Source: CALZIK01 sp046756565 (GTDB lineage: Bacteria > Acidobacteriota > Thermoanaerobaculia > Multivoradales > JAHEKO01). Taken from it: a DNA stretch of 16,485 nucleotides. The notes under the pieces are model-generated. The model made no database searches. It saw only the letters and a list, made by a program, of their open reading frames with translations, and was not told the origin of the DNA. How positions within the stretch are numbered: position 1 is the stretch's first letter; every line of letters begins with the position of its first letter. Location: contig JBHHWO010000104.1 of NCBI GenBank assembly GCA_046756565.1, positions 1 through 16,485 on the forward strand. The letters are read 5' to 3'. This document shows, one piece after another, positions 6,975-14,851 of this stretch. Made by a program: the position numbers and the translations under genes.

Positions 6975-9566
6975 ATGACCGCAATTCCTGATTCCCCCGC
7001 CGAATCTCTTGCCAGGCAGCTTCGGAGCGCCTGTCTCTTGGCTCTTGTGGTGGGACTGGTGCCGACAAGCTTGGTCCCCTGCCGGGCTCAAGTTCCCATC
7101 ATCCAGCCGGGCGCGCCGGGCGAGCCGGCGCGCGAGCTCAGCGCCGACGAGGCGATCGAGATAGCCGACACGAGCTACTCGCCGGCTGACGCGCTGTTCA
7201 TGCAGGACATGATTCCGCACCATCACCAGGCCGTCGAGATGTCCGCGCTGGTGGCCGACCGCACCAACCGGCCCGAGCTCGTCGATGTAGCCGGGCGCAT
7301 CGACGCCTCGCAGAAAGACGAGATCGAGTTCATGCAGAGGTGGCTCGCCGAGCGCGGCGAGCGCGTGCCGGATCCGACCGCGTACGAGGCGATGCACACC
7401 GCCCACTCGATGGCCGGCATGGCCACGCCGGAGCAGATGGCCGAGCTCGCGGCATCGGAAGGCACGGCATTCGACCGATTGTTCCTGAAGCTGATGATCA
7501 CCCACCACGACGGCGCGGTGAAGATGGTCGAGGAGCTGCTCGAACAGCCGGGCTCGGCCTACGATCCTGTGCTTTTCGAGTTCACCACGGACATCACCAA
7601 CGACCAGAACGCCGAGATCGAGCGCATGAACGCGCTCCTGATCAGTCTCTCCGACGACCCGCGCGCGGCACTGGCCGCCGGTTTCGAAAACGCCGGCCAG
7701 GCCCTGCTGAACCTCGAGCTCGTGGCATCGTTGCCCAAGCCCGCTGGCTTTTTCGACCCGAAGAACCCGGCGGGGCTTCCGCCGGAGCGCCTCCAGACTG
7801 ACACCGCCGGGGACGAAGCGGACGATGAGGACGCTGGGGACGAAGCGGAGGCGGAGGACGGTGGGGAACCCGAAGGGCCGGAAGGGGAGGAAGAAGAGGA
7901 AGAAGAGGACGACGACTCGGACGGTCGCTCGCCGCTGCTCTCCTTCGCCAACACCGACATGGCTTTCGCCGGCGACGTGATGGTGGCCGGCAACTACCAC
8001 GGTTTCAACCTCTACCGGTTGGCTGACGGGGGGCGGCCGGAGCTCTTGAGCTCCGTTGTCTGCCCGGGCGGCCAGGGCGATGTGTCCATCGTCGGCGACC
8101 TGCTGATCATGTCGGTCGAACAGACCCGTGGGCGGCTCGATTGCGGGCTCGAAGGCGTGAACGAAGACGTCAGCGCCGAGCGGTTTCGTGGGCTCCGCAT
8201 CATCGACATCAGCGATCTGACCCGGCCGGTGCAGGTCGGCGCGGTCCAGACCTGCCGCGGCTCGCACACGCACTCGGTGGTCTCCGGGCCCGGTTTGGGT
8301 ACCGGGGAGGGTGGGGGCGAGGACGGAAAGATCATCGTCTACAACTCCGGAACCAGCTCGGTGCGCGAGGAGGAGGAATTGGCAGGCTGCATCGACGAGT
8401 CTCCCGGCGACGACCGCACCGCGCTGTTTCGGATCGACGTCATCGAGATCCCGGTCGATCGGCCGGCCGAGGCGCGCATCGTCGACAGCCCGGCCGTGTT
8501 CGCCGATCCCGAGCTGGGTGTCCTGGCTGGGCTGTGGAAAGGCGGCGACCACGGCGACGAAACGCAGGAGACCCGACGGACCGACCAGTGCCACGACATC
8601 ACCGTATTCCCCGAGCGCGGGATCGCCGCCGGCGCATGCTCGGGCAACGGCATCCTGTTCGACATCTCCGATCCGCTGAATCCGACCCGCATCGATGAGG
8701 TCGTCGACAGGGGCTTTGCCTACTGGCACTCGGCCACTTTCAACAACGACGGCACCAAGGTCATCTTTACCGACGAGTGGGGTGGCGGCAGCCGGCCGCG
8801 CTGCCGGGCCTACGACCCGCTTGACTGGGGCGCGGACGCGATCTACGACATCGTGCCGACCGAAGATGGGGGCGAGAAAGGAGCCAAGCTCGAGTTCCGT
8901 GCCTACTACAAGATGCCTGCGCCGCAGCTCGAGGAGGAAAACTGCGTGGCGCACAACGGCTCCATCGTGCCCGTACCGGGCCGGGACATCTTCGTCCAGG
9001 CCTGGTACCAGGGCGGCCTCTCGGTGGTCGACTTCACCGACTCGGCCAACCCGGTCGAGATCGCGTACTTCGACCGCGGGCCCATCGACGCCGAGGATCT
9101 GATCCTCGGCGGGTACTGGTCGACCTACTGGTATGACGGCAGGATCTACGGCACCGAGATCGCGCGCGGCCTGGACGTGCTGGCGCTGGTGCCCGGTGAG
9201 CACCTGTCCGAGCACGAGATCGCGGCGGCGGCGGTGGCCGACGAGGGCGGCGTGTTCAACCCGCAGCAACAGTTCCGCGTGGGCTGGCCGGCCGAGCCGG
9301 TCGTGGCCCGGGCGTACCTGGACCAGCTCGAGCGCGGGGAGGCGCTGTCGGAGGAGCTCGCGGTGGACCTGGCCGAGGCGCTCGACCGCTCGGCGGTGCG
9401 CCTCGAGGACGGCGAGCGTGACGAAGATCTGGCCGCCGGTATTGAATCGCTGGCGGCGGCGCTCGAAGAAGAGGGCGAAGGCAAAGGCGAGCGCGACACC
9501 ATTGCACGAGTGCGACGAGAGGCGCTGGCCGAGACGTTGAGCGGCATCGCGGCGAGGCTGCGCTGA
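6975..9566 (+). CDS. Exported DUF305 / LVIVD-repeat fusion protein
   Basis: 863 aa. Residues 17-38 form a signal peptide (SACLLALVVGLVP core, likely cleavage after CRA). Residues about 70-225 are a DUF305 ferritin-like helical bundle with both His motifs: FMQDMIPHHHQAVEM (75-89) and LMITHHDGAVKMV (173-185). DUF305 proteins are periplasmic and some bind copper (CopM). An acidic linker with a run of Glu and Asp follows at 277-317. Residues about 320-740 are LVIVD-type beta-propeller repeats: GLRIIDISDLTRPVQVG (406-422), GILFDISDPLNPTRI (559-573), GLSVVDFTDSANPVEIA (681-697), with several paired Cys and His-rich turns (HTHSVV, CHDITV, WHSATF). The last 90 residues are charged helices. A periplasmic metal-binding role is inference from the domains. 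It is the first gene to the right of the tRNA-Ala copy and probably chromosomal. A long open frame exists on the opposite strand but lacks any domain. Confidence 0.9.
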   Translation: MTAIPDSPAESLARQLRSACLLALVVGLVPTSLVPCRAQVPIIQPGAPGEPARELSADEAIEIADTSYSPADALFMQDMIPHHHQAVEMSALVADRTNRPELVDVAGRIDASQKDEIEFMQRWLAERGERVPDPTAYEAMHTAHSMAGMATPEQMAELAASEGTAFDRLFLKLMITHHDGAVKMVEELLEQPGSAYDPVLFEFTTDITNDQNAEIERMNALLISLSDDPRAALAAGFENAGQALLNLELVASLPKPAGFFDPKNPAGLPPERLQTDTAGDEADDEDAGDEAEAEDGGEPEGPEGEEEEEEEDDDSDGRSPLLSFANTDMAFAGDVMVAGNYHGFNLYRLADGGRPELLSSVVCPGGQGDVSIVGDLLIMSVEQTRGRLDCGLEGVNEDVSAERFRGLRIIDISDLTRPVQVGAVQTCRGSHTHSVVSGPGLGTGEGGGEDGKIIVYNSGTSSVREEEELAGCIDESPGDDRTALFRIDVIEIPVDRPAEARIVDSPAVFADPELGVLAGLWKGGDHGDETQETRRTDQCHDITVFPERGIAAGACSGNGILFDISDPLNPTRIDEVVDRGFAYWHSATFNNDGTKVIFTDEWGGGSRPRCRAYDPLDWGADAIYDIVPTEDGGEKGAKLEFRAYYKMPAPQLEEENCVAHNGSIVPVPGRDIFVQAWYQGGLSVVDFTDSANPVEIAYFDRGPIDAEDLILGGYWSTYWYDGRIYGTEIARGLDVLALVPGEHLSEHEIAAAAVADEGGVFNPQQQFRVGWPAEPVVARAYLDQLERGEALSEELAVDLAEALDRSAVRLEDGERDEDLAAGIESLAAALEEEGEGKGERDTIARVRREALAETLSGIAARLR

Positions 9567-9577
9567 AGGGACCTCCA

Positions 9578-9703
9578 ATGACCACAAGTCGAACCCGCGT
9601 GATCGCCACCTCCAAAGCCGAGCCCGGAAAGGAAGGGGAGCTCGATCGAAGGGGACGTGGATCTGCGTCTCTACGAGCTCGTCGGTTGACCGCCTTTCGC
9701 TAG
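9578..9703 (+). pseudogene. Remnant of a small antibiotic-biosynthesis-monooxygenase-type protein
   Basis: ATG 9578 follows AAGGGA closely and opens a 41-codon frame starting MTTSRTRVIATSKAEPGKEGEL. The VIATSKAEPGKEGEL part matches the usual beginning of ABM-domain proteins (first strand, then A-x-P-G-K-E-x-E-L). After this the frame turns into Arg-rich sequence and stops at 9701-9703. The next frame ends with DVDLRLYELVG and a TGA at 9687-9689, resembling the YDLYE-type strand of the same fold. Start and end of the fold therefore survive in two frames with the middle missing, consistent with internal deletion plus frameshift. It starts 11 bases after the DUF305/LVIVD stop. Confidence 0.4.
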
Positions 9704-9706
9704 ACT
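9701..9706 (+). promoter_or_regulatory. TANNNT -10 element (TAGACT) before modA
   Basis: TAGACT ends 8 bases before the modA ATG at 9715, with no Shine-Dalgarno between. No clear -35 and no recognisable ModE-type operator were seen. Confidence 0.4.
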
Positions 9707-9714
9707 GCCGGCTG

Positions 9715-10485
9715 ATGACAAGCCGGTGGGCCAGCTTGCGCGTGGGGTTCGTGGCCCTCGCCGCGGTGGCGCTCGTCTCCGGCCCTCGTGCGTCGGCGAG
9801 CCCCGGGGCGCTGCGGGTGGCGGTGGCGGCGAACTTCGCCGCGCCAGTGATCGAGCTCGCGAAGCAGTTCGAACTGGAGACCGGGTATTCGGTCTCGGTC
9901 GTTTCGGGGTCAAGCGGAAAGCACTACGCCCAGATCGTCAACGGCGCCCCGTTCGACGTCTTCTTCGCTGCCGATCGCGAGCGGCCCCAGAAGCTCGAGG
10001 AGAGCGGACTTGCGGTCGTGGGATCCAGGTTCACCTACGCCTCGGGCAGGCTGGTTCTCTGGAGTGTGGACGAGGAAGCGGTTCGAAACGGCGCGGAGGC
10101 GCTCTCCTCGACCAGTGTCCGCCGACTGGCGATGGCCAATCCGCGGCTGGCGCCCTACGGCCGGGCCGCGGCGGAGATTCTCGAGCGTTACGGGCTGTCG
10201 AGCTCATTCGCGGGCCGGATCGTCCAGGGCGAGAGCGTGGCCCAGGCGTTTCAGTTCGTGGCGAGCGGCAATGCCGAGCTGGGCTTCGTCGCGTTGTCGC
10301 AACTGCGAAGCCTGCCGGCGGGACTGAAGGGCTCGAGCTGGCTGGTGCCCGGCGATCTGCACACGCCCATCGAACAGCAGGCGGTGCTGCTGAAGGATGG
10401 CCACACGGCGCACCGGTTTCTCGAGTTCGTGGCGAGCGACGCCGCGCGCGAGCTGATCCGGAGCTATGGCTATGAAGCGCCCTGA
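9715..10485 (+). CDS. modA: Molybdate ABC transporter, periplasmic binding protein
   Basis: 256 aa, the usual length. Residues 1-28 are a signal peptide ending ASA. The mature protein shows the ModA pattern: LRVAVAANFAAP (33-44) with the oxyanion-contacting AAN, GSSGKHYAQIVNGAPFDVFF (65-84) followed by AADRERP, ANPRLAPYGRAA (141-152), and GNAELGFVALSQL (185-197). These are the loops that bind molybdate or tungstate in the family. It delivers the oxyanion to the permease encoded 20 bases downstream and heads the modABC operon. Whether the preferred ligand is molybdate or tungstate cannot be told from the sequence. Confidence 0.95.
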   Translation: MTSRWASLRVGFVALAAVALVSGPRASASPGALRVAVAANFAAPVIELAKQFELETGYSVSVVSGSSGKHYAQIVNGAPFDVFFAADRERPQKLEESGLAVVGSRFTYASGRLVLWSVDEEAVRNGAEALSSTSVRRLAMANPRLAPYGRAAAEILERYGLSSSFAGRIVQGESVAQAFQFVASGNAELGFVALSQLRSLPAGLKGSSWLVPGDLHTPIEQQAVLLKDGHTAHRFLEFVASDAARELIRSYGYEAP

Positions 10486-10505
10486 GGGCAGACGAGTGTC
10501 TCTCG

Positions 10506-11183
10506 ATGCCGGCAGCTGATCTCAGGGCGCTCGCCCTGACCCTCGAGCTGGCCGCGGTCTCGACGCTCATCCTGCTCCTCGTCGGCACGCCCCTGGCCTG
10601 GTGGCTGGCGCACTCCAGCTTCCGGCTCAAGGTCGCGGTCGAAGCGCTGGTCGCGCTGCCACTGGTGCTGCCGCCGACGGTGCTGGGGTTCTATCTGTTG
10701 GTCGCCCTGGGGACCCGGGGACCAGTGGGCCGATTAGTCGAAGCGCTCGGCGGCCAGGCGCCGGCATTCACCTTTAGCGGGCTGGTGATCGGCTCGGTTC
10801 TCTATTCGCTGCCGTTCGTGGTACAGCCTCTTCAGAACGCCTTCGGGAGCATCGGGCGCCGGCCGCTCGAGGTCGCCTCGACGCTGGGCGCCTCGCCCTG
10901 GGATCGCTTCTGGTCGGTCGCCGTGCCGCTGGCGCGGACGGGCTTCGTCACCGCGGCGGTTCTCGGCTTCGCGCACACGATCGGCGAGTTCGGTGTGGTT
11001 CTCATGATCGGCGGAAGTATTCCGGGTGAAACCCGCGTTCTTTCGATCGCGATCTACGAGCACGTCGAAGCGCTCGAGTACTCCAGGGCTCATTTGCTGG
11101 CGGGTGGGCTTCTGGCGCTTTCCTTTGTTCTGCTCTTGGTCGTCTACGCGGTCAACCGTAGATACGTGGTGGGGAAGGCATGA
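10506..11183 (+). CDS. modB: Molybdate ABC transporter, permease
   Basis: 225 aa, normal length for ModB. It shows several membrane segments (9-35, 45-69, 90-107, 146-171, 195-215). The cytoplasmic coupling loop is LEVASTLGASPWDRFWSVAV and following Pro (121-141), matching the EAA motif that contacts the ATPase. GEFGVVLMIGG (160-170) is a conserved ModB stretch. The start ATG at 10506 lies 20 bases after the modA stop and the end overlaps modC by 4 bases (ATGA), so the operon is translationally coupled. Located in the inner membrane. Confidence 0.95.
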   Translation: MPAADLRALALTLELAAVSTLILLLVGTPLAWWLAHSSFRLKVAVEALVALPLVLPPTVLGFYLLVALGTRGPVGRLVEALGGQAPAFTFSGLVIGSVLYSLPFVVQPLQNAFGSIGRRPLEVASTLGASPWDRFWSVAVPLARTGFVTAAVLGFAHTIGEFGVVLMIGGSIPGETRVLSIAIYEHVEALEYSRAHLLAGGLLALSFVLLLVVYAVNRRYVVGKA

Positions 11184-12247
11184 CCCTCGAGGCGCGATTC
11201 CGGCTGCGACGCGGGGAGTTCGAGCTCGACACCGAGTTCGAGGCGCCGGCGCGCGGAGTCACCGCGGTGTTCGGCCCATCCGGCGCCGGAAAGACGCTCC
11301 TGCTGCGGGCGATCGCCGGCCTCGAAGAGGCCCCCGGCGGCTTCTTCCGCGTCGGCGAAGAGATCTGGCAGAGCCCGGACGTCTTCGTGCCGACCCATCG
11401 CCGGCCCCTTGGCTACGTGTTCCAGGAAGCCAGCTTGTTCGCCCATCTGACGGTGGCAGCGAACCTCAGCTATGCCGAGCGCCGGCGGCGGCACGGCTCG
11501 AGGCACGTCGATCGCCGGGAGGTGGTGCGGCTCCTCGGGATCGAGGGCCTACTCGATCGCAGGCCGGCCGGCCTCTCGGGCGGCGAGCGCCAGCGGGTCG
11601 CGATCGCCAGGGCGCTTCTGACCGGACCTCGGCTCCTGCTGATGGACGAGCCGCTCTCGGCTCTCGACCTCGCGGGCCGGGCCGAGATCTTTCCCTTTCT
11701 GGAGGATCTGCACCGGACGCTGGATGTTCCGATCCTCTATGTGAGCCATGCCGTGGACGAGGTAGCCCGCCTGGCCGATCATCTGGTGATCCTCGACGGC
11801 GGTCGGGTGTCGGCCGCGGGCGGCGTAGCGGAGATCCTGACCCGGACCGACCTTCCCCTGGCGGGGACCGACGAAGCCGCCTCGGTGGTCGAAGCCCTGG
11901 TGGTCGAGCACGACGTCGAGCATGCGCTGACCTATCTGGCATTCCCGGGGGGCCGCCTCATCGTGGCCGGGAGCTCGCTCGCGATCGGGACGGCGGTTCG
12001 GGTCCGCGTCCTGGCGCGCGACGTCAGCCTGACCCTCGAGCGCCAGGAGGGCACGAGTATCCTGAACATCTTTCCGGCCCGGATCGACGAGATGAGGGCG
12101 CTCGATGCGTCCCAGGTGGCGGTGCGCCTGGATCTCGCCGGCGTCGGCCTGCTGTCGAAGATCACCCGGAAGTCGGCGGAAGCGCTCGAGCTCGAGCCAG
12201 GCAAGGAGCTCTTCGTTCAGATCAAGGCGGTCGCACTGCTCAGATAG
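11180..12247 (+). CDS. modC: Molybdate ABC transporter, ATP-binding protein with molybdate-binding tail
   Basis: 355 aa. Walker A GPSGAGKT (32-39), Q-loop Gln82 (YVFQEASLF), signature LSGGERQRVAIARAL (132-146), Walker B LLLMDEPLSALD (152-163), and switch His190 (YVSHAVDEVA). The C-terminal portion from about 286 (GTSILNIFPARI to the end) is a TOBE/Mop-type domain, which in ModC binds oxyanion and can inhibit transport when molybdate is plentiful. The ATG overlaps the modB stop. The gene ends 14 bases before the stop of the convergent gene on the other strand. No modE or molybdenum-cofactor gene is present in the window. Confidence 0.94.
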   Translation: MTLEARFRLRRGEFELDTEFEAPARGVTAVFGPSGAGKTLLLRAIAGLEEAPGGFFRVGEEIWQSPDVFVPTHRRPLGYVFQEASLFAHLTVAANLSYAERRRRHGSRHVDRREVVRLLGIEGLLDRRPAGLSGGERQRVAIARALLTGPRLLLMDEPLSALDLAGRAEIFPFLEDLHRTLDVPILYVSHAVDEVARLADHLVILDGGRVSAAGGVAEILTRTDLPLAGTDEAASVVEALVVEHDVEHALTYLAFPGGRLIVAGSSLAIGTAVRVRVLARDVSLTLERQEGTSILNIFPARIDEMRALDASQVAVRLDLAGVGLLSKITRKSAEALELEPGKELFVQIKAVALLR

Positions 12248-12249
12248 TG

Positions 12250-12267
12250 AGATAGGTCGCGCTATCT
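12250..12267. terminator. Hairpin between convergent modC and the YyaL-like gene
   Basis: AGATAG, loop GTCGCG, CTATCT forms a 6-bp stem in the 14-base gap and overlaps the minus-strand stop codon (12262-12264). AGATAG also occurs at 12242-12247, overlapping the modC stop. There is no T run. It may act as a weak bidirectional terminator; this is inference from position. Confidence 0.3.
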
Positions 12268-14715
12268 AGGAGGTGGGAGCTCGAGCGAAAGGTCCTCCGG
12301 CCGGAGGCACCTGCGATCGTCACAGGCCTGGATCGTCAACTCGAGACGGACGATCGAGGGCGGATCTCCGGTTCCGTGCTCGAGCGCCGCTCGGATCGGC
12401 ACGACGCCGTCCAGAACCGCGAGGGGCTCGTCCTGGAACCCGAGTGTCACACGCCGGGCGGCGGGGTAGGTCACGTCCGAAAGCGTCCAATCAGAACCGT
12501 TTGCGACCAGCCGGGTCGGAATCAGCTCATCCTGAAGTGGCCGATCCGAGTTGACGTGCCAGCCGTCAGCGATCCGGAGGACCACCTCCAGAGCGCCGGT
12601 TCCGCCCGATCCCGGTGTGATAGACGCCCGCGCCCGGACCACTCCTCGTGCCCCGTACTCGAGCGGTCCGGCGCTACCGGCGAGGAGCTCTTCGGCACCC
12701 AGCAGCATGTAGCTGAAAAGATCGGGCGACCGGTGGATGAGGCCCGAGAACGCGGCCAGCGAAGCCTCCGCGGTCCGTCGGTAGCTGGGATCGTCCGAGC
12801 GGCGCGAAAGCAGAGCCAGTGCCCGGACCGCGACCGAGTTTCCCGACGGAACGGCGCCGTCGATGGGGCTCTTCGGCCGAACCGGTAGCCGCCCGCCGTG
12901 GTCGCCCTCGCCGACGAAAAAGCCGCCGGCCACGTCGTCCCAGAAACGCTCGACGGTGATCTCCGCGAGCGATCGGCATCTCTCGAGCCAGCGCCGCTCC
13001 CCGGTGGCGTCGTAGAGGACGATGAGCGCCTCCATTAGATAGACGTAATCGTTGAGGGTCGCCTCGACAGACGAGTTGCCGTCAAGGTGTATACGCCAGA
13101 GCCGCCCGTCCGGGCGGCGGTTGTGCCACCACAGGAAGTCGGTCGCTCGCATCGCCGCTTCGAGGTACCGGTCCTCACCGAGGATCCCTCCGGCCCGGGC
13201 CAGGGTGGATGCCATCATCGCGTTCCAGGCGGTGACGGTCTTCTCGTCGCGGAGCGGGTGCTCTCGCGTTTCGCGAACCTCGTAGAGCTGCTGGCGGATG
13301 CGGTCGACCCGGTCGAACAGCTCCCCGAGGGGAAGTCCCAGCTCGCTCGCGACTGCGGGTAGCGGCTTCGGAAGGTGGGGGATGTTCTTGCCCTCGAAGT
13401 TGCCTTCTTCCGTGATTCCGAAGACGCGGAGGGCGAGCTCGGCATCCGCCGGCACGAGCACGGCCCGGATCTCGGCCGGGGTCCAGACGAAGAACTCGCC
13501 CTCGCGCTCCTCGCTGTCGGCGTCGGTGGCCGAGTAGAACGCGCCCGCGGGCGAGGTCATGTCGCGCAGGACGTAGTCCAGGGTCTGGCGCGCGACGCGC
13601 TCGAAGGAGGGATCTCCGGTAAGCGCGGCCGCCTCGAGGTAGGCGCGGCCCAGATGCGCCTGGTTGTAGAGCATCTTCTCGAAGTGGGGAACCAGCCACT
13701 CGGCGTCGGTCGAGTAGCGATGAAAGCCGCCGCCGATCTGGTCGTAGATGCCGCCCCGCGCCATGTGGTCGAGAGAGGTCTCGACCGCGGCCAGCACGCG
13801 CTCGTCATCGAGCCGCAGGGCTCGGTCGAGAAGGAACAAAAGCTTGGCTTCGTGAGGGAACTTGGGTGCTCCCGAGAAGCCGCCCAGGCGGCTGTCGTGG
13901 CGCGCGAGGCTCCGTTCGACGGCGATGTCGATGAGGTTGGTACCCACCTCGACGGTCTCGCCCGCGGCGGCGGTCGCCCGGCCGACGGCTTCGGCCAGCT
14001 TCTCGGCCTGCTCGAGAAGCTGCGGGCGCCGGTCTCGCCATGCCGCGGCCACCTGCTGAAGCAGGTCGACGAAGGTGGCTTCGGGATAGTACGTGCCCCC
14101 GAAGAAGGGCCTGCCCTCGAAGTCCAGGAAGCTCGACATCGGCCAGCCACCGCGCCCGGTGAGAAGCTGGACAGCGGTCATGTAGACGTCGTCGACGTCC
14201 GGTCGCTGCTCTCGATCCACCTTGATCGAGATGAAGTGCTGGTTCATGACCCGCGCGACCGCCGCGTTGTCGAAGCTCTCCCGCTCCATCACGTGGCACC
14301 AGTGGCAGGTGGAGTAGCCGATCGATAGAAAGATGGGCTTGTCCTCCCGGCGCGCCTTCTCGAATGCATCCGCTCCCCACGGATGCCAGTCGACCGGATT
14401 GTGAGCGTGCTGGAGAAGATAGGGAGAGTCCTCGAGAATCAACCGGTTGACGTGGAGCGGGCTACCGTTCGGGCGGAGGAGCTCGGTGCGTGGCTCGTAG
14501 TCCGATCCCTTGGCCTGGTAGGCGCTCCAGAGCCGCGCGCCGAGCCCGTCCGAGAATCCGGTCGCTCCGGGAGGGCGAACCCAGGCACTCTCCTCTGCCT
14601 GCGGGCGCTCTTCCGCCTGCAGGCGATCTATTGGGTGCTCCGAGGCACCGGCCAGGCCGGATGGGCCGAGCACTACCGCAATGGCGGTCCAGTTGAAGAC
14701 GAATGCGCGGAGCAT
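12262..14715 (-). CDS. Exported YyaL-type thioredoxin-fold protein fused to a DsbD-alpha-like domain
   Basis: 817 aa. Residues 1-24 are a signal peptide (AIAVVLGPSGLAGA-SE). Residues about 85-250 are the DUF255 thioredoxin-fold domain: NRLILEDSPYLLQHAHNPVD (90-109), the redox motif STCHWCHVM with C137 and C140, and the following VDREQRPDVDDVYM and GGWPMSSFL. Residues about 260-680 are the alpha/alpha-barrel seen in YyaL/SPATA20 proteins (GGIYDQIGGGFHRYSTDAEW at 321-340, EKTVTAWNAMMASTLARAG at 491-509). The last 125 residues look like the immunoglobulin-like N-terminal domain of DsbD: IADGWHVNS (715-723) and LTIQACDDRRCLRP (793-806), a two-Cys pair. Ordinary YyaL proteins end near residue 690. 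The fusion and the signal peptide suggest periplasmic thiol chemistry; this is inference. No Shine-Dalgarno precedes the ATG. Confidence 0.9.
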   Translation of the reverse strand: MLRAFVFNWTAIAVVLGPSGLAGASEHPIDRLQAEERPQAEESAWVRPPGATGFSDGLGARLWSAYQAKGSDYEPRTELLRPNGSPLHVNRLILEDSPYLLQHAHNPVDWHPWGADAFEKARREDKPIFLSIGYSTCHWCHVMERESFDNAAVARVMNQHFISIKVDREQRPDVDDVYMTAVQLLTGRGGWPMSSFLDFEGRPFFGGTYYPEATFVDLLQQVAAAWRDRRPQLLEQAEKLAEAVGRATAAAGETVEVGTNLIDIAVERSLARHDSRLGGFSGAPKFPHEAKLLFLLDRALRLDDERVLAAVETSLDHMARGGIYDQIGGGFHRYSTDAEWLVPHFEKMLYNQAHLGRAYLEAAALTGDPSFERVARQTLDYVLRDMTSPAGAFYSATDADSEEREGEFFVWTPAEIRAVLVPADAELALRVFGITEEGNFEGKNIPHLPKPLPAVASELGLPLGELFDRVDRIRQQLYEVRETREHPLRDEKTVTAWNAMMASTLARAGGILGEDRYLEAAMRATDFLWWHNRRPDGRLWRIHLDGNSSVEATLNDYVYLMEALIVLYDATGERRWLERCRSLAEITVERFWDDVAGGFFVGEGDHGGRLPVRPKSPIDGAVPSGNSVAVRALALLSRRSDDPSYRRTAEASLAAFSGLIHRSPDLFSYMLLGAEELLAGSAGPLEYGARGVVRARASITPGSGGTGALEVVLRIADGWHVNSDRPLQDELIPTRLVANGSDWTLSDVTYPAARRVTLGFQDEPLAVLDGVVPIRAALEHGTGDPPSIVRLELTIQACDDRRCLRPEDLSLELPPPR

Positions 14716-14724
14716 CTGGAAGGG

Positions 14725-14730
14725 AGACTA
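14725..14730 (-). promoter_or_regulatory. TANNNT -10 element (TAGTCT) before the YyaL-like gene
   Basis: On the minus strand TAGTCT ends 9 bases before the ATG (14713-14715). The intervening bases CCCTTCCAG contain no Shine-Dalgarno. Confidence 0.4.
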
Positions 14731-14839
14731 CGCGAGGGCGTGGACTCCTGCTAGCGAACCTCGCTCGCGTGGCCTCCGGGGGCTGCCCCTGAACCGGCCG
14801 GAGCGGTAGGTGGTGCTGAACCGAGCGCGCCTCTCGGTG

Positions 14840-14845
14840 TAGGGT
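14840..14845 (+). promoter_or_regulatory. TANNNT -10 element (TAGGGT) before the DJ-1/PfpI-like gene
   Basis: TAGGGT ends 6 bases before the ATG at 14852, too close for a ribosome-binding site. A weak -35-like CTGAAC lies 18 bases upstream (14816-14821). Confidence 0.4.
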
Positions 14846-14851
14846 CGCGCC

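Noticed and set aside
7880..7925. Microsatellite-like GAA/GAG run as a separate repeat element
   Set aside because: It lies in frame within the DUF305/LVIVD gene and simply encodes the acidic linker.
6810..9587. 925-codon open frame on the minus strand, longer than the sense gene
   Set aside because: The plus strand encodes a signal peptide, both DUF305 His motifs and LVIVD repeats. The antisense translation has none, and its start region runs through the att copy and the upstream gene's tail.
9686..9706. TTGAC at 9686-9690 as the -35 of the modA promoter
   Set aside because: It is only 10 bases from TAGACT, far short of the usual 16-18 spacing.
9567..9714. Molybdenum-cofactor riboswitch or ModE operator before modA
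   Set aside because: The short gap is mostly filled by the monooxygenase remnant, and I saw no fitting inverted repeat or conserved stem set.
13375..14328. 317-codon plus-strand frame opposite the YyaL-like gene
   Set aside because: It is an antisense shadow; the minus-strand protein has the CHWC motif and conserved YyaL blocks throughout.
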